Source: Solibaculum_A intestinale (GTDB taxonomy: Bacteria > Bacillota > Clostridia > Oscillospirales > Acutalibacteraceae). From it: a stretch of 60,773 bases of DNA. Position numbers and translations under genes: made by a program. The stretch is from positions 1-60,773 of the forward strand of contig NZ_JBBMFD010000016.1 of assembly GCF_040096205.1 (NCBI RefSeq), read 5' to 3'. Positions 1-8,334 of this stretch are shown here, one piece after another. The first letter of the stretch is position 1, and the number at the start of each line of letters is the position of its first letter. Below the pieces are notes generated by a model. It was not told the origin of the DNA. It was given only the letters and a program-made list of their open reading frames with translations, and ran no database searches.

Positions 1-35
1 ATTTTCAAGGTCCATCCACCGGACTTTTTGGCCAC
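1..35 (-). CDS. possible start of a gene leaving the window
   Basis: A GTG at 35 on the minus strand follows a weak GGCGGG ribosome site eight bases upstream and opens a frame that reads MAKKSGGWTLK before the window ends. The convincing promoter at 65-93 points this way, which is the main reason to suspect a gene. With eleven residues no family can be named. The start could equally lie beyond the window edge. Confidence 0.25.
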   Translation of the reverse strand, partial: MAKKSGGWTLK

Positions 36-64
36 TTTGCTGACCCGCCGTTCGGTGCTTGACT

Positions 65-93
65 ATAATATCAAATCTAAATGGGCTTGTCAA
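65..93 (-). promoter_or_regulatory. sigma-A promoter reading leftward
   Basis: On the minus strand TTGACA (88-93) and TATTAT (65-70) are separated by 17 bases, a near-consensus vegetative promoter. Transcription would start near 58 and run out of the window. The rest of 94-240 holds no gene that I can support. Confidence 0.6.
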
Positions 94-240
94 CCGATTT
101 CGACGGCTTTTTTTCAATTTCGTCCGAAACCCACTTTTTACACACATTTACAGGCCATTTTCCCGTCTCTTTTGTGTCCTTTTCTTGCAGAAAGTGGGAA
201 ATCCCAAAAAACGCCTCGTGTTTTCAAGCAGCCGCCTTAT

Positions 241-675
241 TTATCTGGTGACGAAACCACCTTGATTTTTGCGAAAATCCAAGTAATCCTGCAAAATAAT
301 AGTGGCCGCCGCCGCGTCAATGGTCTGCTTACGCTTTTTTCCGCGGGTATCGGTGGCGTTAAAGTACCCAATTGCAGACATGGTGGTACACCGCTCGTCC
401 CAAAGCCGAACCGGCAAGGAACAAGCCTCATGCAGACGCGCGGCGAAAGCGGCGCACTTCTGGGCGCTTTCCCCTGCCGAACCGTCCATGTTCTTGGGAT
501 ACCCCACCACGACTTCCTGTACCCGTTCCCCAGAGGCAAGCTGCGCGACTTTTTCGAGCAACTTCTCCCGGTTCCGTTCGGTAATGACGCACACCGGCGA
601 AGCCAGCAGCTCCTGCTGGTCGCACACGGCGATTCCCGTGCGCACATCTCCCAAATCCACCGCCAGAATCCGCAT
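241..675 (-). CDS. ruvX: RuvX/YqgF-type Holliday junction resolvase (pre-16S rRNA nuclease)
   Basis: This 144-residue protein belongs to the YqgF/RuvX RNase H-fold family, whose members process pre-16S rRNA 5' ends and have been proposed to resolve Holliday junctions. The sequence shows the family marks in order: D7 in VDLGDVRTGIAV, a GYPKNMDGSAG loop near the middle, DERCTT, and a C-terminal KQTIDAAAATIILQ segment with the last catalytic Asp. The length fits the family (about 140). I chose the ATG at 675 because AAAGGAGGG lies just upstream; a longer frame to 753 adds unrelated residues and overlaps the preceding gene. It follows the histidine phosphatase by 13 bases and is probably co-transcribed with it. 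Confidence 0.93.
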   Translation of the reverse strand: MRILAVDLGDVRTGIAVCDQQELLASPVCVITERNREKLLEKVAQLASGERVQEVVVGYPKNMDGSAGESAQKCAAFAARLHEACSLPVRLWDERCTTMSAIGYFNATDTRGKKRKQTIDAAAATIILQDYLDFRKNQGGFVTR

Positions 676-688
676 GACGAGCCCTCCT

Positions 689-1363
689 TTATTCAAATTT
701 GGAGAAGTTTTCCCCTTTCCACCAGCTCTGGCCCGCCAAGGTGGACATGCCATGGGTCAGGTGAGCGGTATCGTTCTCCGCCACCAGGGTCGGTCGAAAA
801 GCTTCGTCGAAATCCAGTATAGTCACCGCCGTGTTGTCGCACCAGCCCTGCCGGTTCATTTCCTCAATCCGGCCGAATTTGACACGGGTAAGCAGGTTGC
901 GGATAACCCCGCCGTGGGCTACCACTGCCGCGGTATGCCCTTCCTGCTCCCGGGCAATCTCCAAAACCGCCTGCCAGATCCGTTCATAGACGGCACGCAT
1001 GGGTTCTCCGTCCTTAGGAGCAAAGTCCCAGGGGCGGTTGGCCCAGGCGTCCGCTTCCTCCGGGTAGAGCTTGGGCAGGTCCGCCCACTTGCGCTTCTCC
1101 CAATGGCCGCCGTTGATTTCAATGAGATTGTCCCTGCGCTCTATGGGCAGTCCGTGGTAGCGGTTGACCGCTTCGGCGGTAAACACCGCCCGGGACAAGG
1201 GGCTCGAATAGACTGCTTCAATAGGTATGTCCCGGAACCGCTCGGCCAGCAGGTCGCACTGTTCCTTGCCCTTCTCGCTCACCTGTCCGTCGGTATGCCC
1301 CTGAAAATAGCGCAAAATGTTTCCCTCCGCCTCGCAGTGGCGGACGATATAAAGTCTCGTCAT
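689..1363 (-). CDS. histidine phosphatase family protein (phosphoglycerate mutase-like)
   Basis: A 224-residue member of the histidine phosphatase superfamily. The N terminus carries the phospho-acceptor motif as RHCE (R8, H9, C10, E11), where most relatives have RHGE. The acid motif EINGGHWE and the second histidine in VAHGGVIRN are present, as is the C-terminal NTAVTILDFD strand. Members act on phosphosugars, alpha-ribazole phosphate or similar small phosphates; the substrate cannot be read from the sequence. It lies between the pyrD terminator and ruvX. The Gly-to-Cys change in the signature is the one oddity. Confidence 0.85.
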   Translation of the reverse strand: MTRLYIVRHCEAEGNILRYFQGHTDGQVSEKGKEQCDLLAERFRDIPIEAVYSSPLSRAVFTAEAVNRYHGLPIERRDNLIEINGGHWEKRKWADLPKLYPEEADAWANRPWDFAPKDGEPMRAVYERIWQAVLEIAREQEGHTAAVVAHGGVIRNLLTRVKFGRIEEMNRQGWCDNTAVTILDFDEAFRPTLVAENDTAHLTHGMSTLAGQSWWKGENFSKFE

Positions 1364-1390
1364 GTTCCTTTGCTCCGTTCCTATGTAAGT

Positions 1391-1434
1391 TTAAAAAGAA
1401 GGGAACCGCCCGGCTCGCAGGCGTTCCCTTCTTC
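1391..1434 (-). terminator. intrinsic terminator after pyrD
   Basis: The arms GAAGGGAAC at 1398-1406 and GTTCCCTTC at 1423-1431 pair, extended by GC pairs with one bulged base. On the minus strand the stem is followed by a run of T at 1393-1397. It closes the pyrimidine gene run. The plus-strand side also runs into T-rich sequence (1437-1448), so it may work both ways. Confidence 0.75.
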
Positions 1435-1454
1435 GCTTTGTTTTTTTGACTTCA

Positions 1455-2366
1455 TTACCAGGGCTGCACCTTTCCCACCAAGTCCCCGACCTTTTCGATA
1501 CCATTGTCATCCAGGTACTGTTCCAGGCCCTCCAGCACCTTCACCGGGGTAAAGGGATCGGTGAAATTGGCGGCGCCGATCTGCACGGCCGACGCGCCCG
1601 CCAGCAGCATTTCCACCGCGTCCTGCCATTTGGCGATGCCGCCCATGCCCACCACCGGGATCTTCACCCGGTTGGCCACCTGCCACACCATCCGCACCGC
1701 CACGGGCAGCACCGCAGGCCCCGAAAGGCCGCCGGTGTTATTGCGCAGGACGGGACGGCGAGTCCGAATGTCGATACGCATCCCAAGAAGGGTGTTGATC
1801 AGGGACACGCAGTCGGCTCCCGCAGCTTCCACCGCCGCGGCAATTTCTGCAATATCGGTGACGTTAGGGGTCAGCTTGATCATCAAAGGCTTTTTGCTCA
1901 CCGCGCGCACCGCCTTGGTCACTTCCTCGGCCCCTGCGCAGGTGGCGCCGAACTGAACGCCTCCTTCCTTCACATTGGGGCAGGAGATATTCACCTCGAT
2001 CATGTCCACATCGGTGTCCGACAAAATCTCCACAATCCGCCGGTAATCGTCCACTGAGCTGCCGGCTACGTTGGCAATGATCGCCGTTCCCTGCTTTTTC
2101 AGAAACGGGATTGCCTCCGAAATAAAGCGCTTAACACCGGGGTTTTGCAGCCCTACGGAATTGAGCATTCCCGCCGGGGTTTCCGCGATACGGGGCGGCG
2201 GATTTCCAAGGCGTTCTTCCAGAGTAGTTCCCTTGCAGGAAACGCCGCCCAGCCTGCTTACCGGGAAAAACTCATTGTACTCCCGGCCATACCCAAAGGT
2301 TCCGGACGCGCCGATCACCGGATTTTTGAGCAGTACGCCGCACAAGTTTACACACAAGTCCGCCAT
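1455..2366 (-). CDS. pyrD: dihydroorotate dehydrogenase B, catalytic subunit
   Basis: FMN-dependent oxidation of dihydroorotate to orotate, fourth step of pyrimidine synthesis. The 303-residue protein has the class 1 features: CKGTTLEERLGNP near the N terminus, NSVGLQNPG, the NISCPNV segment bearing the catalytic Cys of class 1B enzymes, NTLLGMRIDIRTRRP, and the FMN-phosphate loop GMGGIAKW...GASAVQIG. The ATG at 2366 is ten bases after AAGGAGG and shares one base with the pyrK stop (TAATG), so the two are translationally coupled. A GTG at 2372 is too close to the ribosome site. The partner PyrK directly upstream confirms the heterotetrameric, NAD-linked class 1B type. Confidence 0.96.
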   Translation of the reverse strand: MADLCVNLCGVLLKNPVIGASGTFGYGREYNEFFPVSRLGGVSCKGTTLEERLGNPPPRIAETPAGMLNSVGLQNPGVKRFISEAIPFLKKQGTAIIANVAGSSVDDYRRIVEILSDTDVDMIEVNISCPNVKEGGVQFGATCAGAEEVTKAVRAVSKKPLMIKLTPNVTDIAEIAAAVEAAGADCVSLINTLLGMRIDIRTRRPVLRNNTGGLSGPAVLPVAVRMVWQVANRVKIPVVGMGGIAKWQDAVEMLLAGASAVQIGAANFTDPFTPVKVLEGLEQYLDDNGIEKVGDLVGKVQPW

Positions 2367-3139
2367 TACCACACCACCTCCTTCGCATCGAACACCGGTC
2401 CGTTCTTACAAACCTGGGCGTACCGTTCCTCGCCCTTGGGCGTTCTCGTCTTTACCGCGCAGCCCACGCACGCGCCCACGCCGCAGGCCATCCGCTCTTC
2501 CAGCGACACCTTACAAGGAATGTCCCGCTCTGCCGCGATGGCCGCCACCGCCTTGAGCATGGGCTTGGGGCCGCAGGCGTAGATCACGTCGCAGGATCCA
2601 TTCTCCAGCCGCTCAAGCAGCAGGTCGCACACCAGGCCGCAGTGTCCAGCGGTGCCGTCGTCGGTAGAAAGCATGACCTTCGCTCCCGCCGCGGCAAAAT
2701 CGTCGGTGAGGATGACTGCTTTTGCCGTGCGAAAGCCCAGAATGGCGGTGGCGTTCTTCCCGTACATTTTCGCCCCGGAAAGAAGCGGCGGAGTTCCGAT
2801 GCCGCCGCCGACAAATACCGCCCGGCCTTCCCTGTCTACAATCTCAAACCCGCGGCCCAAGGGGCCGACAATATCCAAAGTTTCCCCTTCCTTCACAGTG
2901 GACATCCATTCGGTTCCTTCCCCGCGTACCTCGAAGACAAAGCGCAGCGTCCCTTTTTCCTTGTCAAAGTCACAGATAGAAATGGGGCGGCGCAGGAAAA
3001 AACCATCACAGGTAATCTGGGCAAATTGGCCGGTTTTCGCAAGCGCCGCCATCTGGGGCGCAGACACGGTGACGTCAAAAGCCAGTTTCGTAAGCTGCTT
3101 TTTGCTTAAAATCGGGCATATCTCCTGCAAATACTTCAT
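2366..3139 (-). CDS. pyrK: dihydroorotate dehydrogenase B, electron transfer subunit
   Basis: PyrK passes electrons from PyrD FMN through a 2Fe-2S cluster and FAD to NAD. The 257-residue sequence has a ferredoxin-reductase layout: the FAD-binding motif RPISICD, the nucleotide loop VGGGIGTPPLL, and C-terminal cluster cysteines at about 219, 224, 227 and 244 (CGVGACVGC then QVCKNG). The ATG at 3139 has AGGAGG just upstream. It overlaps pyrD by one base and follows pyrF by 21 bases in one transcription unit. Confidence 0.95.
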   Translation of the reverse strand: MKYLQEICPILSKKQLTKLAFDVTVSAPQMAALAKTGQFAQITCDGFFLRRPISICDFDKEKGTLRFVFEVRGEGTEWMSTVKEGETLDIVGPLGRGFEIVDREGRAVFVGGGIGTPPLLSGAKMYGKNATAILGFRTAKAVILTDDFAAAGAKVMLSTDDGTAGHCGLVCDLLLERLENGSCDVIYACGPKPMLKAVAAIAAERDIPCKVSLEERMACGVGACVGCAVKTRTPKGEERYAQVCKNGPVFDAKEVVW

Positions 3140-3160
3140 GAAACCCCTCCTGTTGCTCTG

Positions 3161-4087
3161 TTATACGCTTGCAATGGCTGCGGCGATGTCGTCACGCATG
3201 CGGATGGCTTCTCTGCGGGCGGCCATGGCATAGTCCTCCGGCCGGCAGCCTTCCTTCTTATACGCGCACATAAGCGCCCGGGAGGAATTGACCACCGCGC
3301 CCAGGCCCTTTTCATCGAAGGCGCCCGCCACGTCCTTCGCGCCGCCGCCCTGGGCTCCGTAGCCGGGTACCAGAAAGAAGGTGTGGGGCAGTTCCTTTCG
3401 AAGTTCGGCAAGCTGCTCGGGCCAGGTGGCACCTACCACCGCGCCCACGCCGGAATAGCCGTATTTGCCCGGCAGTTCTTTTCCCCATTCCTCGCACATC
3501 TTGCCCATCACCAGGTAAACCGGTTCTCCGCCCTGGACTTCCTGGTTTTGCAGCTCGCTGGAGGAAGGGTTGGAGGTCTTCGCCAGAACAAAGATGCCGG
3601 TATCCTTTTCCTTGCACACCTTCAAAAGAGGCGCGATACCGTCGGTGCCCAGGTACCCGTTGACGGTCAAAGCGTCGCCGCCGAAGGGAGCGAAGCGTTC
3701 CCCCGCCACCTGAATCTCTCCCAGATGGGCGGCGGCGTAGGCCTCCATGGTGGAACCGATGTCATTGCGCTTGCCGTCGGTGATGACGAACATGCCCTTT
3801 TCTCTGGCATATGTAATGGTATCCTTTAACGCGCGCATTCCCTGCCAGCCGTACATCTCATAATAGGCGCACTGAGGCTTAACCGCGGGCACAATGTCGC
3901 ACAGCGCGTCGATGAGGCCTTTGTTGAAGGTGAGTAGTGCCTGTGCCGCCCCTTCCAGGGTGCAGCCGTGTTCTTGGAAGGCCTGCTCCTTGATATAATC
4001 GGGGATATAGTCGAGCTTGGGGTCCAGGCCCGCTACGGTGGGGTTCTTCTTTTCCAGAATGTTTTTGATTAGCCGGTCCAATGCCAT
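3161..4087 (-). CDS. pyrF: orotidine 5'-phosphate decarboxylase, long (type 2) form
   Basis: Last step of UMP synthesis: decarboxylation of OMP to UMP. At 308 residues it is the long bacterial type rather than the 230-240 residue E. coli form. The active-site loop reads ITDGKRNDIG, with the catalytic Lys and Asp residues. VAGLDPKLDY at the N terminus and VPGYGAQGG near the C terminus are phosphate and substrate contacts of this type. I start it at the ATG at 4087, with AAAGGAG about nine bases before; an upstream frame to 4126 adds a basic stretch without a ribosome site. It is followed closely by pyrK. Confidence 0.94.
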   Translation of the reverse strand: MALDRLIKNILEKKNPTVAGLDPKLDYIPDYIKEQAFQEHGCTLEGAAQALLTFNKGLIDALCDIVPAVKPQCAYYEMYGWQGMRALKDTITYAREKGMFVITDGKRNDIGSTMEAYAAAHLGEIQVAGERFAPFGGDALTVNGYLGTDGIAPLLKVCKEKDTGIFVLAKTSNPSSSELQNQEVQGGEPVYLVMGKMCEEWGKELPGKYGYSGVGAVVGATWPEQLAELRKELPHTFFLVPGYGAQGGGAKDVAGAFDEKGLGAVVNSSRALMCAYKKEGCRPEDYAMAARREAIRMRDDIAAAIASV

Positions 4088-4150
4088 TGTGTTCGTCTCC
4101 TTTGCCGCCCGCTTTCGCCGGGCCAACTTTTATGGTGATAATCGCTTGTT

Positions 4151-5410
4151 TTACAGCCGGCTCATGACTACCTTGCCCCGGCAGATGGTCAGCATGACCC
4201 GCCCGGTCAGAGTGGTGTTCTTAAAGGCGCTGTTGCGGGCCTTCGAGCAGAAGCCCTCCGGGGTGACCGTCCAGCTTTTGTCCGGGTCGATGAGAATCAG
4301 GTCCGCATTTTCCCGTTCCGCCAGAGTGCCCGCCGGGATTCCCAGAAGCTTAGCGGGGTTTGTGGACATCAGCTCAATAAGCCGCTCTATGGTGATGACG
4401 TTTTCATTGACCAGATAGGTGATGCCTGCCGCCAAAGAGGTTTCCAATCCCACCACCCCGTTGGGTGCCCGTTCAAAATCCGCCTTTTCCTCGGGGGTAT
4501 GGGGGGCGTGGTCGGTGGCGATGGCGTCGATGGTACCGTCCTGAATGCCGGCGAGGATGGCAAGCCGGTCGGCCTCTTCCCGCAGAGGAGGGTTCATCCG
4601 GTAATCCGCGTCCCGGGTCATGAGCATCCGGTCGGTCAGGGCGAAATAGTGGGGTGCGGTTTCGCAGGTGACCATAACGCCTCGGGCTTTCGCCTGGCGG
4701 ATGAGCTCCACCGAGCCCTTGGTGCTCACATGGGCAATGTGGATGGGAAGGCCGTAGTATTCGCTGAGCATGACCTCGCGCATGGTGGAAATGTCCTCCG
4801 ACGCCCGATGGATGCCCTTGACCCCCAAGGCTTTGGAGACCGCCCCTTCGTTTAAAATGCCGCCGTTGACCAGGGAAAGGTCCTCGGCATGGGAAATGGG
4901 CAGAAGGCCGTTTTCCATGGCCCGCTCCATAGCGTTTTTCTGCATGTAGGCATGCTCCACCGGGCGGCCGTCGTCGGTGACGGCGATGGCGCCCGCGCAC
5001 TTAAGCTCGTTAAAATCAGTCAGGACCTGGCCGTTCTGCCCCTTGGTGATGGCGGCGGACACATAGACGCGGGCGTCTGCGTGTTCCGCCCGGTCGAGAA
5101 TATAAAAGATGGTTTTGACGTTGTCCACCACCGGGTTGGTGTTGGGCATGGCGAGCAGGGAGGTCACTCCGCCGGACGCCGCCGCCAGGCAGCCGGTAAC
5201 GATATCTTCCTTCTGGGTAAAACCGGGATCGCGCAAATGCACGTGCATGTCCACAAGGCCCGGCGCCGCCAGCAATCCGTGTGCCTGGATGGTCTCCGCG
5301 TCGGCGAGAATTTCCCCGCCAAGCGCGGCGATTTTTCCGTCCTCAATCAAGATGTCGCCCTTTCCGCCGCCGCAAAGCCGCAGATTGGCTCCTTTGATCA
5401 GCAGTCGCAC
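4151..5410 (-). CDS. pyrC: dihydroorotase
   Basis: Zinc amidohydrolase closing carbamoyl aspartate to dihydroorotate. The 419-residue protein is the class I type. Metal-binding motifs are visible in order: DMHVHLRDPG, SHAED, HIAHVST, and TDHAPHTPEEK with the catalytic Asp. The GTG start at 5410 follows AAGGAGG at good spacing. It lies between rlmH and pyrF, with 63 bases to pyrF. Aspartate transcarbamylase, carbamoyl-phosphate synthase and pyrE are absent from the window, so the pathway is completed elsewhere. Confidence 0.94.
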   Translation of the reverse strand: MRLLIKGANLRLCGGGKGDILIEDGKIAALGGEILADAETIQAHGLLAAPGLVDMHVHLRDPGFTQKEDIVTGCLAAASGGVTSLLAMPNTNPVVDNVKTIFYILDRAEHADARVYVSAAITKGQNGQVLTDFNELKCAGAIAVTDDGRPVEHAYMQKNAMERAMENGLLPISHAEDLSLVNGGILNEGAVSKALGVKGIHRASEDISTMREVMLSEYYGLPIHIAHVSTKGSVELIRQAKARGVMVTCETAPHYFALTDRMLMTRDADYRMNPPLREEADRLAILAGIQDGTIDAIATDHAPHTPEEKADFERAPNGVVGLETSLAAGITYLVNENVITIERLIELMSTNPAKLLGIPAGTLAERENADLILIDPDKSWTVTPEGFCSKARNSAFKNTTLTGRVMLTICRGKVVMSRL

Positions 5411-5424
5411 TTGGTATCTCCTCC

Positions 5425-5907
5425 TTATTTGTGGTATTTGCCGCCGGCGTTGATGGAAAGCGCCCGGTAAAGCTGTTCGAGCAGCAGAATCCGCGCCAGC
5501 TGATGAGGAAAGGTCATAGGGGAAAAGGACAGCTTTATTGTGCTTTTCGCCTTGATCTCTTCCGATAACCCCCAGGACCCGCCGATCAGCAGCGCGATGC
5601 TGCTGACCCCCTCGACCTGCGCTTTGGCCAGCGTTTTCGCAAAATCAACTGAGCTTTGCTCCTTACCTTCGATGCACAAGGCGATGGCCTTTGCCTGGGG
5701 CGGCAGCTTGGAAAGGAGACGCTTGCCCTCCATGTCCAGTGCCGCTAAAATCTGTGCCGGGGAAGGCTGCTCGGGCACCCGGGCCTCCTCCACCTCGATC
5801 ACTTCTATTTTACAAAAGGAAGACAGGCGTTTGCAATACTCTGCCGCCGCTTCCCGCCAATATTTCTCTTTTAATGTGCCCACGCACAGCACAAAAACAC
5901 GCAGCAT
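5425..5907 (-). CDS. rlmH: 23S rRNA (pseudouridine1915-N3)-methyltransferase RlmH
   Basis: SPOUT-class methyltransferase acting on pseudouridine 1915 in helix 69 of assembled ribosomes. The 160-residue length matches the family. The SAM-binding knot shows as CIEGKEQSS, LLIGGSWGL and the C-terminal LSFSPMTFPHQLARILLLEQ, which also carries the substrate-contacting tail RALSINAGGKYHK. It sits two bases downstream of the WalJ-like gene and 14 upstream of pyrC, inside the murA-to-pyrD run. The walJ-rlmH neighbourhood is common in Firmicutes. Confidence 0.95.
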   Translation of the reverse strand: MLRVFVLCVGTLKEKYWREAAAEYCKRLSSFCKIEVIEVEEARVPEQPSPAQILAALDMEGKRLLSKLPPQAKAIALCIEGKEQSSVDFAKTLAKAQVEGVSSIALLIGGSWGLSEEIKAKSTIKLSFSPMTFPHQLARILLLEQLYRALSINAGGKYHK

Positions 5908-5909
5908 TC

Positions 5910-6701
5910 TTAAAACACCATCATCTTTTCTTCACTTTTGCGCGGAGCCACCGTCAAAAGGAAGTCCTCTCCCCGGCGAAGACCCGCTTCTTCCAGAGCA
6001 TTGAGGGCTGTCTGCCAGGCAAGCTCAGGGAGGTTATTCTGCGCGCTCAAATGGGCCAGCACGAACCGGGTCACCCCCGTCTGCGCAAAAGCCGCCAGTT
6101 CCCTGGCGCAGTCGTTGTTGGAAAGATGCCCGCTGTCTGACAGGATACGGCGCTTGAGCGGATAGGGGTAACGTCCGTTTTGCAGCATGCGTACGTCATG
6201 GTTGGACTCGACCACTGCCAGGTCGCACCCATGAACAGCGCTTCGGATCTCGTCGGTCATGTGGCCTAAGTCGGTAGCCACCGCAATACGCCTTCCATCC
6301 GGGGTATGGACGCGGTAGCCAAATCCTTGGGCGCAGTCGTGAGGCGTGGGAAATCCCCGCACCTGCATGCCTGCTTCCTCTACCGTATTCCGGTCAAGAA
6401 CCACCGCCTCAAATTTTCCGTTGAGAATGTTCATCCCTTCCAGCGCCCGCATGGTTCCCGCCGAGGCGTATACCCGAGTGGCATACCGGGAAGCGAACAC
6501 CCGCAGCCCGGACACATGGTCGGAATGCTCATGGGTGACAAAAATGGCGCGGATGGACCCGGGATTGATCTCCCGTTCCAGCAGAGCGCGCTCAATGGCT
6601 TTGGCACTCACGCCCGCATCAATCAAAATTCCGCCGTCTCCCGCTCCTATGTAAATGCAATTGCCGCCGCTGGAGCTGAAAAGGGTACAAAACCTGGCCA
6701 A
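5910..6701 (-). CDS. MBL-fold metallohydrolase, WalJ/YycJ type
   Basis: A 263-residue metallo-beta-lactamase fold protein. The metal motif THEHSDHV sits near residue 55, with further histidines in HDCAQGFGY and in SDSGHLSN and LAHLSAQNN. The N terminus (SSSGGNCIYI) matches YycJ/WalJ, which in Bacillus is linked to the WalRK cell-wall regulon and to coordinating division with DNA replication; its substrate is not settled. The TTG start at 6701 follows AGGAGG by about seven bases. No walR or walK gene is in the window, but murA and an M23 peptidase lie just upstream, so the cell-wall setting holds. Confidence 0.85.
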   Translation of the reverse strand: MARFCTLFSSSGGNCIYIGAGDGGILIDAGVSAKAIERALLEREINPGSIRAIFVTHEHSDHVSGLRVFASRYATRVYASAGTMRALEGMNILNGKFEAVVLDRNTVEEAGMQVRGFPTPHDCAQGFGYRVHTPDGRRIAVATDLGHMTDEIRSAVHGCDLAVVESNHDVRMLQNGRYPYPLKRRILSDSGHLSNNDCARELAAFAQTGVTRFVLAHLSAQNNLPELAWQTALNALEEAGLRRGEDFLLTVAPRKSEEKMMVF

Positions 6702-6821
6702 TGGACTTCCTCCTGTCTTTCTCCACGTGCATGGATTTTCCCGGCGTTTGCGTCAAAAAGAACAGCCGGATACAATTTCAGCCGTCGGCGTCGGACCGGC
6801 GGCTGGGTACCTTGTCGTATT

Positions 6822-8105
6822 TTATTGCGCCTTCGCGGTTACCGCTATCTGCACCGGCACACGGCGGATATCCGCTCCAAGGGATTGCAGTTTTTCTTCG
6901 ATGTTTTCGTATCCTCGCTCGATATGGCAAATTTCTTCAATTTCGGTCACACCCTGGGCCGCCAGCGCCGCAATAATCATAGCGGCACCCGCCCGCAGGT
7001 CGGTAGCCTTGATGGGGGCACCCTGCAAAGCCTCCACCCCTTCAAACACCGCAACCTTGCCGTCCACCTGGATGTTCGCTCCCATCCGCCTCAATTCATC
7101 CACATAACGGAACCGATTGTCCCACACGCCCTCGGTGATGATACTCGTCCCCCGGGCCAAAGCCAGCAGCACCGCAAACTGGGGCTGCATATCGGTTGGG
7201 AATCCAGGATGGGGCATGGTCTTGATGTTGCAGCGGTTGAGAGGACCCGAGCGGCTGACGCGCACGCTGTCGTCATACTCCTGCACGTCCACGTCCATTT
7301 CCAGCAGTTTTGCGGTAATGGATTCCAGATGCTTAGGGATGACGTTTTTCACAAGCACGTCTCCGCCGGTGGCGGCCGCCGCCGCCATATAGGTGCCGGC
7401 CTCAATTTGGTCGGGTATAATCGAATAGGTGGTGCCGCTCAAACGGTCCACCCCGCGGATTTTAATGACATCCGTACCGGCGCCTCGAATGTCAGCGCCC
7501 ATGGAATTGAGGAAATTTGCCAGATCGACGATATGCGGCTCTCTAGCCGCATTTTCAATCACCGTAAGCCCCTTGGCCTTAACGGCGGCGAGCATGATGT
7601 TGATGGTAGCGCCCACCGAAACCACGTCCAGATAAATCTGGCTGCCCACCAGCTTATCCACCTTTACGTCTACCATGCCTTGATCCAGAGACCAGGTAGC
7701 GCCTAAGGCGGCAAAACCCTTCAGATGCTGGTCAATGGGACGCACGCCGAAGTTGCATCCGCCTGGAAGCGAGACCCTAGCATGCAAAAAACGGCCGAGC
7801 AGCGCGCCAATCAGGTAATAGGATGCGCGCATTCTTCGGGCCATTTCATACGGCACCACCGCCGTGTGAATATGTTTGGGATCAATTTCAATGGTATTTT
7901 TATTCACCAGGCGGATCTGAGCCCCCAGCTCGGATAAAATCCGGCTGATCATGGATACGTCGCTGATATTGGGTATATTTTCAATCCGGCAAACGCCGTC
8001 CGAAAGAATTGCTGCGGGAATGATCGCAACCGCCGCGTTTTTCGCACCGCTGATGGTCACTTCGCCTCTCAGCGGCCTGCCGCCGGTTATCACAAACTTA
8101 TCCAA
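6822..8105 (-). CDS. murA: UDP-N-acetylglucosamine 1-carboxyvinyltransferase
   Basis: First committed step of peptidoglycan synthesis: enolpyruvyl transfer to UDP-GlcNAc. The 427-residue protein begins MDKFVITGGRPLRG, has the SGAKNAA active-site segment (K22, N23), and keeps the catalytic cysteine at about C117 in LPGGCNFG, so it should be fosfomycin sensitive at this position. The C terminus has the expected MIIAALAAQG and ERGYENIEEKL blocks. I place the start at the TTG at 8105, seven bases after AAGGGGTG. A promoter lies at 8138-8166. The 120-base gap to the next gene holds only weak hairpins. Confidence 0.95.
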   Translation of the reverse strand: MDKFVITGGRPLRGEVTISGAKNAAVAIIPAAILSDGVCRIENIPNISDVSMISRILSELGAQIRLVNKNTIEIDPKHIHTAVVPYEMARRMRASYYLIGALLGRFLHARVSLPGGCNFGVRPIDQHLKGFAALGATWSLDQGMVDVKVDKLVGSQIYLDVVSVGATINIMLAAVKAKGLTVIENAAREPHIVDLANFLNSMGADIRGAGTDVIKIRGVDRLSGTTYSIIPDQIEAGTYMAAAAATGGDVLVKNVIPKHLESITAKLLEMDVDVQEYDDSVRVSRSGPLNRCNIKTMPHPGFPTDMQPQFAVLLALARGTSIITEGVWDNRFRYVDELRRMGANIQVDGKVAVFEGVEALQGAPIKATDLRAGAAMIIAALAAQGVTEIEEICHIERGYENIEEKLQSLGADIRRVPVQIAVTAKAQ

Positions 8106-8137
8106 TCGCTTACACCCCTTCAAATTCGTACTTCGGT

Positions 8138-8166
8138 ATTATAGCACCTTGGAATGAAAAATTAAA
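8138..8166 (-). promoter_or_regulatory. murA promoter
   Basis: Minus-strand TTTAAT (8161-8166), a 17-base spacer and TATAAT (8138-8143), with TGC directly before the -10 box as an extended element. It should drive murA and probably the whole run down to pyrD. Confidence 0.6.
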
Positions 8167-8261
8167 GTAAATATTTATTACAAATTTTTAATCTTTGCAT
8201 CCAAAATCGCTGCAATTCTAGTATGCAACGCCGCCCGCTTTTTCATGCGAAACCACTCGTT

Positions 8262-8304
8262 AAAAAACATGCCAAAATCCTCGTCCAATGGCGAGGATTT
8301 TGGC
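8262..8304 (-). terminator. intrinsic terminator of the M23 peptidase gene
   Basis: A 13-bp perfect stem (8271-8283 with 8292-8304, arm GCCAAAATCCTCG) with an 8-base loop. On the minus strand it is followed by a T run at 8262-8267. It lies 30 bases after the stop codon and separates this gene from murA. Confidence 0.85.
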
Positions 8305-8334
8305 AAAAATCGCACAAAACAATGTTTTAATTGT

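Noticed and set aside
302..1552. 416-codon open frame on the plus strand
   Set aside because: It overlaps ruvX, the phosphatase, the pyrD terminator and the pyrD end on the other strand; no family match or ribosome site.
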